Part shown: positions 1 to 5,994 of the stretch, one piece after another
How positions within the stretch are numbered: the first letter of the stretch is position 1
Layout: each line of letters opens with the position of its first letter
Source of the DNA: a virus
Reading direction: 5' to 3' (one strand)
DNA: 28,554 nt
IMG/VR virus record: IMGVR_UViG_3300046096_000330
Coordinates: 1 to 28,554 of that record
Translations under genes and position numbers: made by a program
The notes under the pieces: generated by a model
The model's input: the letters and a program-made list of their open reading frames with translations, nothing else
What the model was told of the DNA's origin: nothing
Database searches by the model: none

Positions 1-208
1 CATGACGAACTCATCCACCCACCATAATCTGACGCATCATCACGTGCTGGTGGAGTGTAACAGCCACCCATACCATATGCTGGCCCATTAGTATCGAATG
101 ATACACCACCCTCTTTTGCAATTGCCTCAGCCTGCAAATAAAGTTCGCTGATTTGTTTCAAAATAATCTCGATTTTTGCATATGCTTCTTTTTGGTCTCG
201 TCACTCAT
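1..208 (-). CDS. Small early phage protein, frameshifted near its start, cut by window edge
   Basis: An ATG at 208-206 follows a good AGGAG ribosome site, but its frame stops after 16 codons. From about 190 the minus-1 frame is open to the window edge and reads like a real protein. A spliced reading gives MSDETKK, then EAYAKIEIILKQISELYLQA, then a Gly/Tyr-rich stretch ending near GGWMSSS. The switch falls at a run of five A (minus strand, 189-193), so one missing A or a minus-1 slip on C AAA AAG would join the two halves. The C-terminal W-x-SSS pattern and Lys/Glu helix resemble the protein at 1177-1512. The start is 2 bases from the upstream gene's stop. Function is unknown. Confidence 0.65.
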
Positions 209-209
209 C

Positions 210-1175
210 TTAATACTCCTGTTGTTTAAATGCTCTAATTTTACCACGACTCAGTGCTTCATTAAAGTTTTTCACAAACTTATCTCCATGAATGTTGTAT
301 ATGTTGCACACATCGTGGTAGTGCTCCCACGCAAATTCACGAAACCACCCTGATGTGATGGATGTACAAACTTTCATGAGTGCAACCTTAAATGCCTCGG
401 AGGGTTTGGTACCAAATGGAATAATTGATCGCTCCAGTGCAAGTACATATGCTTCTTCGAGTACACCACAGAGTCGAATTTCTGGCGTAGAATTATAAAA
501 TTTTACCTTAGATGCCTGAACCTCTGCACCATCCAACAAATAGTAGGTATACGCCGGTTTCTGCAGGATTGCTACGGCTGAATGTAGATCGTCATGGCAA
601 TATTTGTACTCAACGCCATCACCAGAGAAAAACTCTTTGGTTGATTTCATCAGGCTAGGGTGCGAATAACTATATGTTTCCCCCATGCGCTTCGTATATA
701 ATTCTTGATGATGCTCGTGAATACATGCACCCATAGACCGCAGTGTATGAATATCTTCCATCGTCTTCAGGAAGTACGGCGAATTACGCAGATACCGATG
801 CGACATTTTCAGCATATACAAAATGTCAGATGATGGGTAATACTCTAAAATCAAAGTAGAGTACCCAGTAAAAGCACTCTTAGTAAGAGTGCTCACATCA
901 TCGACGATCAAATTCAGAAGTTCCTCCGAAAGTGACCCTGACCACGCAATTTCCCCCTCGATAATTAGAATACAACCACCAGAATCAATCTTAGTGATCA
1001 ACTTATTTCCACCAGATGCTGGGTACTGTGCGATGATCTTACCACCACAATCTTCAGCTTTATGTTTGCAATATTTGATAATGTCATCATAAGAACCGAC
1101 AATATCCAAGTCTTTTGGGGTTCGGGGTGGCAGGAATCGAGCCAGTGCCGTCGACCCAATGATGGCGATTTTCAT
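210..1175 (-). CDS. Nucleotidyltransferase-like phage protein (321 aa)
   Basis: The N-terminus has a nucleotidyltransferase-like pattern: GSTA at residues 7-10, then a DLDIV acidic pair about 13 residues later. A later HDDLHSAVA and a C-terminal WFREFAWE stretch are, as I recall, typical of a conserved family of phage nucleotidyltransferase-like proteins. The third catalytic carboxylate is not obvious, so activity is uncertain and the substrate is unknown. I chose the ATG at 1175-1173 because a longer frame from a TTG at 1268 would overlap the upstream gene by 92 bases. The upstream stop is at 1177, so the two genes are coupled. The unit is read from the promoter near 1552-1581. Confidence 0.7.
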   Translation of the reverse strand: MKIAIIGSTALARFLPPRTPKDLDIVGSYDDIIKYCKHKAEDCGGKIIAQYPASGGNKLITKIDSGGCILIIEGEIAWSGSLSEELLNLIVDDVSTLTKSAFTGYSTLILEYYPSSDILYMLKMSHRYLRNSPYFLKTMEDIHTLRSMGACIHEHHQELYTKRMGETYSYSHPSLMKSTKEFFSGDGVEYKYCHDDLHSAVAILQKPAYTYYLLDGAEVQASKVKFYNSTPEIRLCGVLEEAYVLALERSIIPFGTKPSEAFKVALMKVCTSITSGWFREFAWEHYHDVCNIYNIHGDKFVKNFNEALSRGKIRAFKQQEY

Positions 1176-1176
1176 A

Positions 1177-1512
1177 TCAGTAGCAGTTAGATGAAGACCA
1201 TGAATCAGACGACTGAAATTCTTCTTCTGTAGTAGGCGCAACAAATGGAACACCCGCCTTGGTAGCAATTTCTTGTGCAGTTTTCATCAACTCTTCAATT
1301 TTTGCGAGGGCAGCTTTTTGTTCAGCCTCACGAGAGTTGATATTGTCAACAACTGTAGCTCGGCGAGTATATGCACAATTGATTGTAGCTAAAAATGCAT
1401 GAAGATCGGCGCCTAGATATGAGTCTAGCTCACCCTCAGACCATTCAGCCTTAGTTGTTCCCAGAATGCTGATGATGGAATGAATGCATGACAGGTTAGT
1501 ATTAGTTTTCAT
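1177..1512 (-). CDS. Small early phage protein with charged helix and Ser-rich tail (111 aa)
   Basis: First gene of the unit behind the promoter at 1552-1581. Its ATG at 1512 has AAGGAA about 6 bases upstream. The N-terminal half includes a Trp/Glu-rich stretch. The C-terminal half is a predicted charged helix (EAEQKAALAKIEELMKTAQE) followed by a short loop and a W-SSS-N-C-Y end. The helix plus W-x-SSS tail is shared with the frameshifted gene at 1-208, on the other side of the nucleotidyltransferase-like gene, so the two may be partial paralogues. No catalytic motif or membrane segment is visible. Function unknown. Confidence 0.75.
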   Translation of the reverse strand: MKTNTNLSCIHSIISILGTTKAEWSEGELDSYLGADLHAFLATINCAYTRRATVVDNINSREAEQKAALAKIEELMKTAQEIATKAGVPFVAPTTEEEFQSSDSWSSSNCY

Positions 1513-1551
1513 AAAATTTCCTTTTGGTTAAGTTATTGTGACTTAGGGTCT

Positions 1552-1581
1552 ATTATACCCTAAAATTTGAGTAGGGGTCAA
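1552..1581 (-). promoter_or_regulatory. Early sigma70-type promoter P1 with palindromic -10 region
   Basis: On the minus strand TTGACC (1576-1581) and TATAAT (1552-1557) are 18 bases apart. The -10 sits inside the inverted repeat TTAGGGT-N7-ACCCTAA. The sequence after the -10 (AGACCCTAAG) recurs at several other promoters here. The stop codon of the upstream gene lies within the -35 hexamer. It would drive the genes from 1512 leftward. Confidence 0.85.
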
Positions 1582-1787
1582 CATTTATTTTCACTTACAG
1601 TGTTCAATTTATTTCTGTAATCAAATATGAAGGCGAACGCTTCAGAGAGTCGTTCATTTGCCCCAACAATTTCTTTAGAATTATCGACACGGGGCAACCC
1701 TCGATTGCTCATTTCACACGGGCAATAAGGTTCGCCGAGTTGTGGCCCCATACACGCACAGGGTGATGGCGTATTATTTTGATTCAT
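1578..1787 (-). CDS. Small cysteine-motif protein (69 aa)
   Basis: An N-terminal CAC-MGPQLGEPYC-PC arrangement gives four cysteines within about 18 residues, suggesting a small metal-binding knuckle. The rest is polar with a helical C-terminal third. I start it at the ATG at 1787, whose A is shared with the TAA stop of the preceding gene (TAATG). A GTG 12 bases upstream is the alternative. It is the last gene of the unit that begins at 3115. Its stop codon lies in the -35 of the next promoter. Function unknown. Confidence 0.65.
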   Translation of the reverse strand: MNQNNTPSPCACMGPQLGEPYCPCEMSNRGLPRVDNSKEIVGANERLSEAFAFIFDYRNKLNTVSENKC

Positions 1788-2020
1788 TACACCCACCACT
1801 TAATTGTTGTAACCTGTTTAGCCTTTTTCTCGGCGAGCACATATTCCTTATACTTCTTGAGTTGTTCTAGTGCGTACTCTTCTGATGGTGCGACCGAATA
1901 CTGATCTGCGTAAATTCGGGGCCACCAAGAGAAAATCTTATCGTAACTCATATCTAAATATTCTTTGTGGAAGAATCCACGCTCGATCAGATACTTGTCG
2001 CCAATTTTAATTAGTTTCAT
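1787..2020 (-). CDS. Hypothetical protein (77 aa)
   Basis: A small basic and aromatic protein starting MKLIKIGDKYLIERGFF with a C-terminal Lys/Glu-rich helix ending in KWWV. No catalytic motif, signal peptide or membrane segment is visible. It overlaps the upstream gene by 4 bases and the downstream start by one base, so it is translationally coupled within the early unit from 3115 down to 1578. Function unknown. Confidence 0.7.
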   Translation of the reverse strand: MKLIKIGDKYLIERGFFHKEYLDMSYDKIFSWWPRIYADQYSVAPSEEYALEQLKKYKEYVLAEKKAKQVTTIKWWV

Positions 2021-2403
2021 TCAAATTTCTCCTTCAATCTGAGATATTCTTTGTGCTCTGGTGAAGTTTTAACTTCTAGCTTTTGTTTGATTTTATGTCG
2101 AACATCAGCACTAGACCTATGAATCGAGAACCCACAGATTTGTACAACATCGAGTACTTCATCGACGGTGTACATTGGTTCACCCAGTTGCACAGTTGAT
2201 AAATCTTTAGTGAATTTGACTTCTTTCCAGACGCCATATGTACAATCATCATTTAGTATATCACATAGAGAATCAGCGGCGGCGTTACGTGGTTGGCCGA
2301 CACAACCATTGCAGACATGATCTTCATGAATCTTTTCATACTCCACGGTGGAGTATGAAAACTTTTCATACTCAACACCATCAATAATTCTATTAGCACT
2401 CAT
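2017..2403 (-). CDS. Early protein with CNGC cysteine motif (128 aa)
   Basis: The N-terminal part has DGVEYEKF, then HVCNGCVG, then a Cys in DSLCDIL and another in DDCTYG. This spacing of four cysteines suggests a small zinc-binding fold. The same layout (DGVxYE ... CNGCV ... LC ... C) occurs in the 46-residue protein at 2975-3115, five genes upstream in the same unit, so the two look paralogous. The C-terminal half is a charged region rich in Lys and Glu. It overlaps both neighbours by 4 bases. Function unknown. Confidence 0.75.
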   Translation of the reverse strand: MSANRIIDGVEYEKFSYSTVEYEKIHEDHVCNGCVGQPRNAAADSLCDILNDDCTYGVWKEVKFTKDLSTVQLGEPMYTVDEVLDVVQICGFSIHRSSADVRHKIKQKLEVKTSPEHKEYLRLKEKFE

Positions 2404-2621
2404 TTCTTACTCCAAACAAAAACATCGGTACTTGCACCCATGTGCAAAACATCATCTGTTCCAAACATTGTACAGAATGAGTACATACCATCTAAGTGAT
2501 GGAATTGAATCTTTAATTCGGGGTTGAATACTGGAGACACGATGGAGTGTCTAGGGCAGTCATACAACTTTACTGGTTGTGTTCCCTTATCAAAGTCTTT
2601 TAGATCAATTTCTGAGATCAT
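2400..2621 (-). CDS. Hypothetical protein (73 aa)
   Basis: A small soluble protein with no family motif I recognise. It contains a mid-section with several His, Met and Cys residues (FHHLDGMYSFCTMF). It overlaps both neighbouring genes by 4 bases (ATGA junctions), which supports it as a real member of the early unit. A purine-rich GGTGGAAG stretch precedes the ATG. Function unknown. Confidence 0.7.
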   Translation of the reverse strand: MISEIDLKDFDKGTQPVKLYDCPRHSIVSPVFNPELKIQFHHLDGMYSFCTMFGTDDVLHMGASTDVFVWSKK

Positions 2622-2959
2622 ACTTCCACCTCAACTTCTTGTGTTTCTGTTAACCAATATCGAAAGTGTGGTTGGGTGGCGAACTCTTCTTGCGTGTTGT
2701 GATGTACATGAAATTGATGTGTTGCAATATAATCACCCGAGCAGTCTCCCATTATAGCAAGGCGATATGTCAATTTAACGGTATCTGGTTTTACACGATA
2801 CATCCCTGGATTTCGTGTAACTCGTTCAACCGCAAAGGAATCAAAGATGCCAATGGCAATAAACTTTTGACCACCATTAAACTGAATTTGCTTACCTTCG
2901 ACAATTGCTAGCAAGAGAGAGTTTAGATGTGGGTCTAGTTGATTTTGTTCTTTTTTCAC
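2618..2959 (-). CDS. Hypothetical protein (113 aa)
   Basis: Starts at a GTG (2959-2957) preceded by AGAAAGAAG. The protein appears to be a compact mainly beta fold: alternating hydrophobic strands such as KFIAIGIF and TVKLTYRLAIMG, with a His cluster (HQFHVHH). No catalytic signature is recognisable. It follows the 46-residue cysteine protein by 15 bases and overlaps the next gene by 4. Function unknown. Confidence 0.7.
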   Translation of the reverse strand: MKKEQNQLDPHLNSLLLAIVEGKQIQFNGGQKFIAIGIFDSFAVERVTRNPGMYRVKPDTVKLTYRLAIMGDCSGDYIATHQFHVHHNTQEEFATQPHFRYWLTETQEVEVEV

Positions 2960-2974
2960 AATCTTTACTTCTTT

Positions 2975-3115
2975 CTAGATAGAGTCGTCGCACATGCCAC
3001 CCAAATTCGTGCATAGGGCGTCGTCATTGTCTGCAACACAACCGTTGCATGAACGTGGGTCAATTGACTCAACAGTTTCATAGTCAACACCATCAACAGT
3101 CTTAATTGTTTTCAT
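2975..3115 (-). CDS. Small cysteine-rich early protein (46 aa)
   Basis: Short frame from an ATG with a strong AGAGGAAA ribosome site, directly behind promoter P2. It reads MKTIKTVDGVDYETVESIDP, then RSCNGCVADNDDALC, then a last Cys in GGMCDDSI. The four cysteines (CxxC plus two) and the DGVxYE start match the N-terminal part of the 128-residue protein at 2017-2403. It is probably a minimal metal-binding paralogue. Function unknown. Confidence 0.75.
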   Translation of the reverse strand: MKTIKTVDGVDYETVESIDPRSCNGCVADNDDALCTNLGGMCDDSI

Positions 3116-3151
3116 TTTGATTTCCTCTCGTTTCGCTTGCTCTTAGGGTCT

Positions 3152-3179
3152 ATTATACCCTACATTGGAGCAAGGTCAA
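3152..3179 (-). promoter_or_regulatory. Early sigma70-type promoter P2
   Basis: Minus strand TTGACC (3174-3179), 16-base spacer, TATAAT (3152-3157), then AGACCCTAAGAGCAA as at P4. The -10 lies within a nearly perfect TAGGGT-N7-ACCCTA inverted repeat. It drives the six-gene unit 3115-1578. Confidence 0.85.
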
Positions 3180-3234
3180 CAATTTATTTGAAATAACTTA
3201 GAACTACTGGAAAGGTTGCTGTGCACTACCCACC

Positions 3235-3254
3235 ATTCTGCTGAATTCTGCTGA
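3235..3254. repeat. Two-copy tandem repeat of a 10-base unit
   Basis: ATTCTGCTGA occurs twice in direct succession in the short non-coding stretch between promoter P2 and the gene ending at 3269. It contains no visible gene and may be a binding site or simply slippage. Confidence 0.6.
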
Positions 3255-3268
3255 TTTGTACACAAAAA

Positions 3269-3445
3269 CTATGGAATATTACTAGCAACATACCCAATCA
3301 TACCCAACAAAACTACTACAAAAAAGAGTCCGAAGTTGTGGGTGCGTCTCAGATCCCTGTTAGTGGCTGCTAGTCGGTTATGAAGATCTAGGATATTCTC
3401 ATTTTGGTTAGACACCAACTTAGTTAACCATTCTAGATCATCCAC
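3269..3445 (-). CDS. Small single-pass membrane protein (58 aa)
   Basis: I place the start at the GTG at 3445-3443, preceded by GGGGGAGA about 6 bases upstream; it overlaps the phosphatase stop by 8 bases. Residues 1-38 are polar and probably helical or coiled. A membrane segment follows near the C-terminus (FGLFFVVVLLGMIGYVA), leaving a very short tail. This tail-anchored layout could suit a holin or membrane-associated accessory protein, but an early promoter and no lysis neighbours argue against holin. Function unknown. Confidence 0.6.
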   Translation of the reverse strand: MDDLEWLTKLVSNQNENILDLHNRLAATNRDLRRTHNFGLFFVVVLLGMIGYVASNIP

Positions 3446-3968
3446 AGTGAGTCTCCCCCAGTAGGGTAGACCGCTGCTCAGCAATATTGAAGATGTTCTC
3501 GAGTGCAGCTCTGGTAGAGGCGGCGGATGTGTGATGAATGCCCCACCCACCTGCTTCCTCCCACCTGTGAATGTTGTCGATACGATCATCGATCAGTACA
3601 CTGATCGCACCAGGAACAATGTGTTTTTGTTTGTCTCGAGCCAGACAGACAATTGTCTCCACACTTCCCAAATTATTATGCACCCATTTACGCTTGTCAC
3701 GTTCAGCGAATGGAAGCCTGTCAGTTCGAGGGCGGCCAGTGATTACACGAATCGTTACATTGTTGGGAACATTCGATGCGCATCGGAACAACTCAACCAT
3801 GGGAGGAATGGTTGGCAAATCAGCAAAGAAGGAAGGAGTCTTCTCAATATTTGACCAGAGCTCCCCACGAGCATCGTCGATGTGAGGTGGTACATCAAAC
3901 AGCTTGATGTAGTGGCCGTCGAAGTCTGCCAATACACCATCAAGATCAAATGCAATATCAATTTTCAT
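3438..3968 (-). CDS. HAD-superfamily phosphatase, 5'-nucleotidase-like (176 aa)
   Basis: The HAD motif I is clear at the N-terminus: DLDGVLADFD, with the nucleophile Asp and the Asp two residues on. Motif II is in VITGRPRT and the C-terminal acidic motif is VLIDDR. Arg/Lys-rich residues between them could supply motif III. The DGVLADFD form and length fit the 5'(3')-deoxyribonucleotidase group, so I infer a role in nucleotide turnover during infection; the substrate is not certain. The start is the ATG at 3968, 8 bases after the previous stop; a longer upstream frame overlaps that gene. Confidence 0.85.
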   Translation of the reverse strand: MKIDIAFDLDGVLADFDGHYIKLFDVPPHIDDARGELWSNIEKTPSFFADLPTIPPMVELFRCASNVPNNVTIRVITGRPRTDRLPFAERDKRKWVHNNLGSVETIVCLARDKQKHIVPGAISVLIDDRIDNIHRWEEAGGWGIHHTSAASTRAALENIFNIAEQRSTLLGETHCG

Positions 3969-3976
3969 ATTATGGG

Positions 3977-4168
3977 TTATGTTATTTGTTCTCGGGTCCA
4001 GATGAACTGAGTCGAAGCAGGAACCCACTTGAACTCGAATCGCTTGTGGGCGGGTTTGTAAAAATCTGTGCAGATGCAGAACCAACCCTTATCGGTGCTA
4101 AATTCCACCGTTTCAGCGAATTTACTGATCTGCACAATCGCACCTTCAATTGTCTTTGCTATCTGCAT
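3977..4168 (-). CDS. Small early protein (63 aa)
   Basis: First gene behind promoter P3, with a GGGAG ribosome site 8-12 bases before its ATG. It is rich in aromatic residues (GWFCICTDFYKPAHKRFEFKW), suggesting a small beta fold, and has two nearby cysteines. Followed 8 bases later by the HAD phosphatase. No family recognised. Confidence 0.7.
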   Translation of the reverse strand: MQIAKTIEGAIVQISKFAETVEFSTDKGWFCICTDFYKPAHKRFEFKWVPASTQFIWTREQIT

Positions 4169-4193
4169 GATGTATATCTCCCTAGTAGGGTCA

Positions 4194-4222
4194 ATTATAC
4201 ATCACATTAAGTGATATGTCAA
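4194..4222 (-). promoter_or_regulatory. Early sigma70 promoter P3, perfect consensus
   Basis: Minus strand TTGACA (4217-4222), 17-base spacer and TATAAT (4194-4199), a full match to the sigma70 consensus. The spacer includes ATCAC-N5-GTGAT, a small inverted repeat that could be an operator. TGACCCTA follows the -10 as at other promoters in this array. Confidence 0.9.
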
Positions 4223-4241
4223 CCTGTTTAAGGGTACAACA

Positions 4242-4973
4242 TCATATGATCGATTGCTTAGTTTTTCCCTTCGTACGAGCGCCGCCAACGTTATAAAAAT
4301 ACGTCGATGCGCCCAATTTTGTCATCGACAACTCGACCATGAATTTCTGAACGATCGTGTCGCGAGACTTGTCCACAGATTTTGTGTAAATTTCGGTAGC
4401 CAATTGCTTCTTAGTAGGACCAACCTTAGTCGCTCTAGCAAGTGATACGGTACTTGAGATTATTACTGATGCTATCTTTGTGGCCTTTGGTGCCTTACCA
4501 CTCTTCTCGCCACCCGATGCATAGAAGTACGTCTGAGCGCCGGCTGCCGATGTCCCCAATTCCTGCATGAACACCTTGATTACATTCACCTTAGACTTAT
4601 CCGTCAGACCAGCATAGATTCGCTTAGCGATGTCGGATTTAGTTTCCAATTTGGGTTTGGTAACTTTAACTTTCTTAACTTCGACAGCTTCTGGCTCATC
4701 ACCATCGACAATTGCTTGAGCAACTGGTTCAGCAAACAACCACGGGTGCCGCTCTTTGAGTGATCCTGCTTTAGTCACACCGACACGGAAATTAGGAGTC
4801 AGGCCGGCGATTTTGTCGACCATCATATATCCCAACACACTGTGCGCGAAACCTTGAGTCTGGAGCTCTGCTGCTTCAGGATCGAGATCTCGGATAATAG
4901 CATTCAGCTCTGTCCGAGACATCATGCGAGTAGATTCTAAGTATTCGTTAATTTCACGCAATGCTGACGACAT
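4242..4973 (-). CDS. Early protein with tandemly duplicated ~48-residue domain (243 aa)
   Basis: Residues 1-95 form a distinct N-terminal region. A Lys/Val-rich linker (about 96-111) leads to two related domains at about 112-160 and 188-236. Each has a helical start (AKRIY / ATEIY), DKS, a phage-typical block (FMQELG-TSAAGAQTYFYASGG and FMVELS-MTKLGASTYFYNVGG) and a basic tail (KSGK / TKGK). The A-S-T-Y-F-Y type motif recurs in my memory of phage proteins of unknown role. Basic tails suggest nucleic-acid binding, which is inference. AGGAG precedes the ATG. It is a single-gene unit behind promoter P4. Confidence 0.8.
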   Translation of the reverse strand: MSSALREINEYLESTRMMSRTELNAIIRDLDPEAAELQTQGFAHSVLGYMMVDKIAGLTPNFRVGVTKAGSLKERHPWLFAEPVAQAIVDGDEPEAVEVKKVKVTKPKLETKSDIAKRIYAGLTDKSKVNVIKVFMQELGTSAAGAQTYFYASGGEKSGKAPKATKIASVIISSTVSLARATKVGPTKKQLATEIYTKSVDKSRDTIVQKFMVELSMTKLGASTYFYNVGGARTKGKTKQSII

Positions 4974-5011
4974 TTGTATTCTCCTATTAGGTACACTTGC
5001 TCTTAGGGTCT

Positions 5012-5040
5012 ATTATAACTATGATTTTACCAAAAGTCAA
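5012..5040 (-). promoter_or_regulatory. Early sigma70-type promoter P4
   Basis: Minus strand TTGACT (5035-5040), 17-base spacer, TATAAT (5012-5017), then AGACCCTAAGAGCAAG, identical for 14 bases to P2. The TGA stop of the upstream 53-residue gene is inside the -35. Confidence 0.85.
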
Positions 5041-5198
5041 CAGTCTTCTGAGGACTCGATACATGTTGAGGCACTGATATCAACACACTCCCAGTCAAAA
5101 TATCGACCACTATCTATTTCGTGTTGAGCATCTTCAAAATTGTTTGCTGATATAGTAACTACTTCTTCCAGTGTTCGAGTAACTGTATATGTTGGCAT
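5037..5198 (-). CDS. Small acidic protein (53 aa)
   Basis: Short frame starting MPTYTVTRTLEEVVTISA, rich in Glu and Asp with three cysteines near the C-terminus. It begins with a beta-strand-like pattern and carries an AxNFEDAQHEI helix that resembles small phage proteins of the form 'strand then sequence-of-acidic helix'. It follows the gene at 5214 by 15 bases in the unit behind promoter P5. Its stop overlaps promoter P4. Function unknown. Confidence 0.65.
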   Translation of the reverse strand: MPTYTVTRTLEEVVTISANNFEDAQHEIDSGRYFDWECVDISASTCIESSEDC

Positions 5199-5213
5199 GA
5201 TATTTGGTGTTAA

Positions 5214-5432
5214 TTAAGCTTTGTTGTAGTACACGACGATGACATATCCAACAATATTGGGGGATTCTTCGATTTTAACTTCCCCAGACTTTCTGTAACA
5301 GTATGCAGCGAGCAGTGCGTCTTGGAGTGTGGCCACGTGAACGGATATGTAATCACTTTCGAGTGCGACTGGGGTTACTACCACTGAGGCATGTTGTTCG
5401 CCAAATTTAGTGTGAAGGGTGATTGGTTGCAT
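5214..5432 (-). CDS. Hypothetical early protein (72 aa)
   Basis: ATG at 5432 with AGGA about 9 bases upstream, behind promoter P5. Contains alternating hydrophobic stretches (SVVVTPVAL; NIVGYVIVVYYN) that look like beta strands, with a helix between them. No motif recognised. Confidence 0.65.
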   Translation of the reverse strand: MQPITLHTKFGEQHASVVVTPVALESDYISVHVATLQDALLAAYCYRKSGEVKIEESPNIVGYVIVVYYNKA

Positions 5433-5465
5433 CTAGAAGTTCCTGTATGATTGCTCTTAAAGTCA

Positions 5466-5493
5466 ATTATACCCTAAATTTGAGTAAGGTCAC
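5466..5493 (-). promoter_or_regulatory. Early sigma70-type promoter P5
   Basis: Minus strand GTGACC (5488-5493), 16-base spacer, TATAAT (5466-5471), followed by TGACTTTAAGAGCAA. The -35 has one departure from the other promoters (G for the first T), so it may be a little weaker. Confidence 0.75.
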
Positions 5494-5497
5494 CAGA

Positions 5498-5708
5498 CTA
5501 TTTCACAGGTTTGCGATTCAGGACCATTTTACGATCAAGTGCAGCATCACGCTCACAAAACAACTTTTGCACGTAGTGATCGTTCATATTTTTATCCGTG
5601 CGCAGTTTCAATGTCGTATCGATGTCCGAAATCGCATAGTCGCACATCTCGAGTGTGTACGTCGAGAATTTCGTTTTTATACAGTTTTGACATTTCTGAA
5701 TAGTACAT
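5498..5708 (-). CDS. Small early protein with apparent +1 frameshift (about 69 aa)
   Basis: An ATG at 5708-5706 behind GAGGA starts a frame (MYYSEMSKLYK) that ends at codon 39. The +1 frame from the five-A run at 5674-5678 is open to a TAG at 5500-5498 and reads more naturally: TKFSTYTLEMCDYAISDIDT, then LKLRTDKNMNDHYVQKLF, then a basic tail. That second frame has no ATG, GTG or TTG between the preceding in-frame TAA and the A run, so it needs either a frameshift, an internal ATG at the MCDYA position, or a correction of the run to four A. Follows the gene at 5729 by 20 bases. Function unknown. Confidence 0.5.
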
Positions 5709-5728
5709 TTTGTATTTTCCTCAGTTGA

Positions 5729-5938
5729 TTATGCAACACTATTCACCAAGCACTTTCCTTCCTCTACCCACTGCTCCACACTCATGTTACTGAGGTATTT
5801 GACATACACTATCTGGTTCTCGTAGATGGAATTTGCATCAAGATCATCATACACAAAATACCAATACCCAGTGCCTTTGTACAAAGCCAAGTTTGGGTTG
5901 CCAATCTTTTTGAGAATTACAGAGGTTGAAGTAGTCAT
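5729..5938 (-). CDS. Conserved small phage protein (69 aa)
   Basis: Contains a pattern I recognise from many unrelated phages as a small conserved hypothetical: a short N-terminal helix, then KGTGYWYFVYDD, then VYVKYLSNMSVEQWVEEG. It is compact and aromatic with no catalytic signature. First gene behind promoter P6. The role is not known for the family as far as I am aware. Confidence 0.75.
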   Translation of the reverse strand: MTTSTSVILKKIGNPNLALYKGTGYWYFVYDDLDANSIYENQIVYVKYLSNMSVEQWVEEGKCLVNSVA

Positions 5939-5966
5939 GGTTGAGATAGAGTTGGTTGATATTACG

Positions 5967-5994
5967 AGTATACCCTATTTTACCACAACGTCAA
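5967..5994 (-). promoter_or_regulatory. Early sigma70-type promoter P6, weaker variant
   Basis: Minus strand TTGACG (5989-5994), 16-base spacer, TATACT (5967-5972). Unlike the others it lacks the GACCCTA element downstream of the -10. The stop codon of the upstream gene lies in the spacer. Confidence 0.7.

Noticed and set aside
1176-1268. A longer N-terminus for the nucleotidyltransferase-like gene from a TTG
   Set aside because: It overlaps the upstream gene by 92 bases, is basic and unlike the rest, and the ATG at 1175 begins exactly with the conserved-looking domain.
3446-3589. A longer start for the small membrane protein
   Set aside because: This part lies in another frame of the phosphatase gene and has no family-like sequence; the GTG at 3445 has a good ribosome site.
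5498-5938. Stop-codon read-through from the gene at 5729 into the frame below
   Set aside because: The frames are continuous apart from one TAA, but an ATG with its own ribosome site lies between and nothing marks a read-through context.
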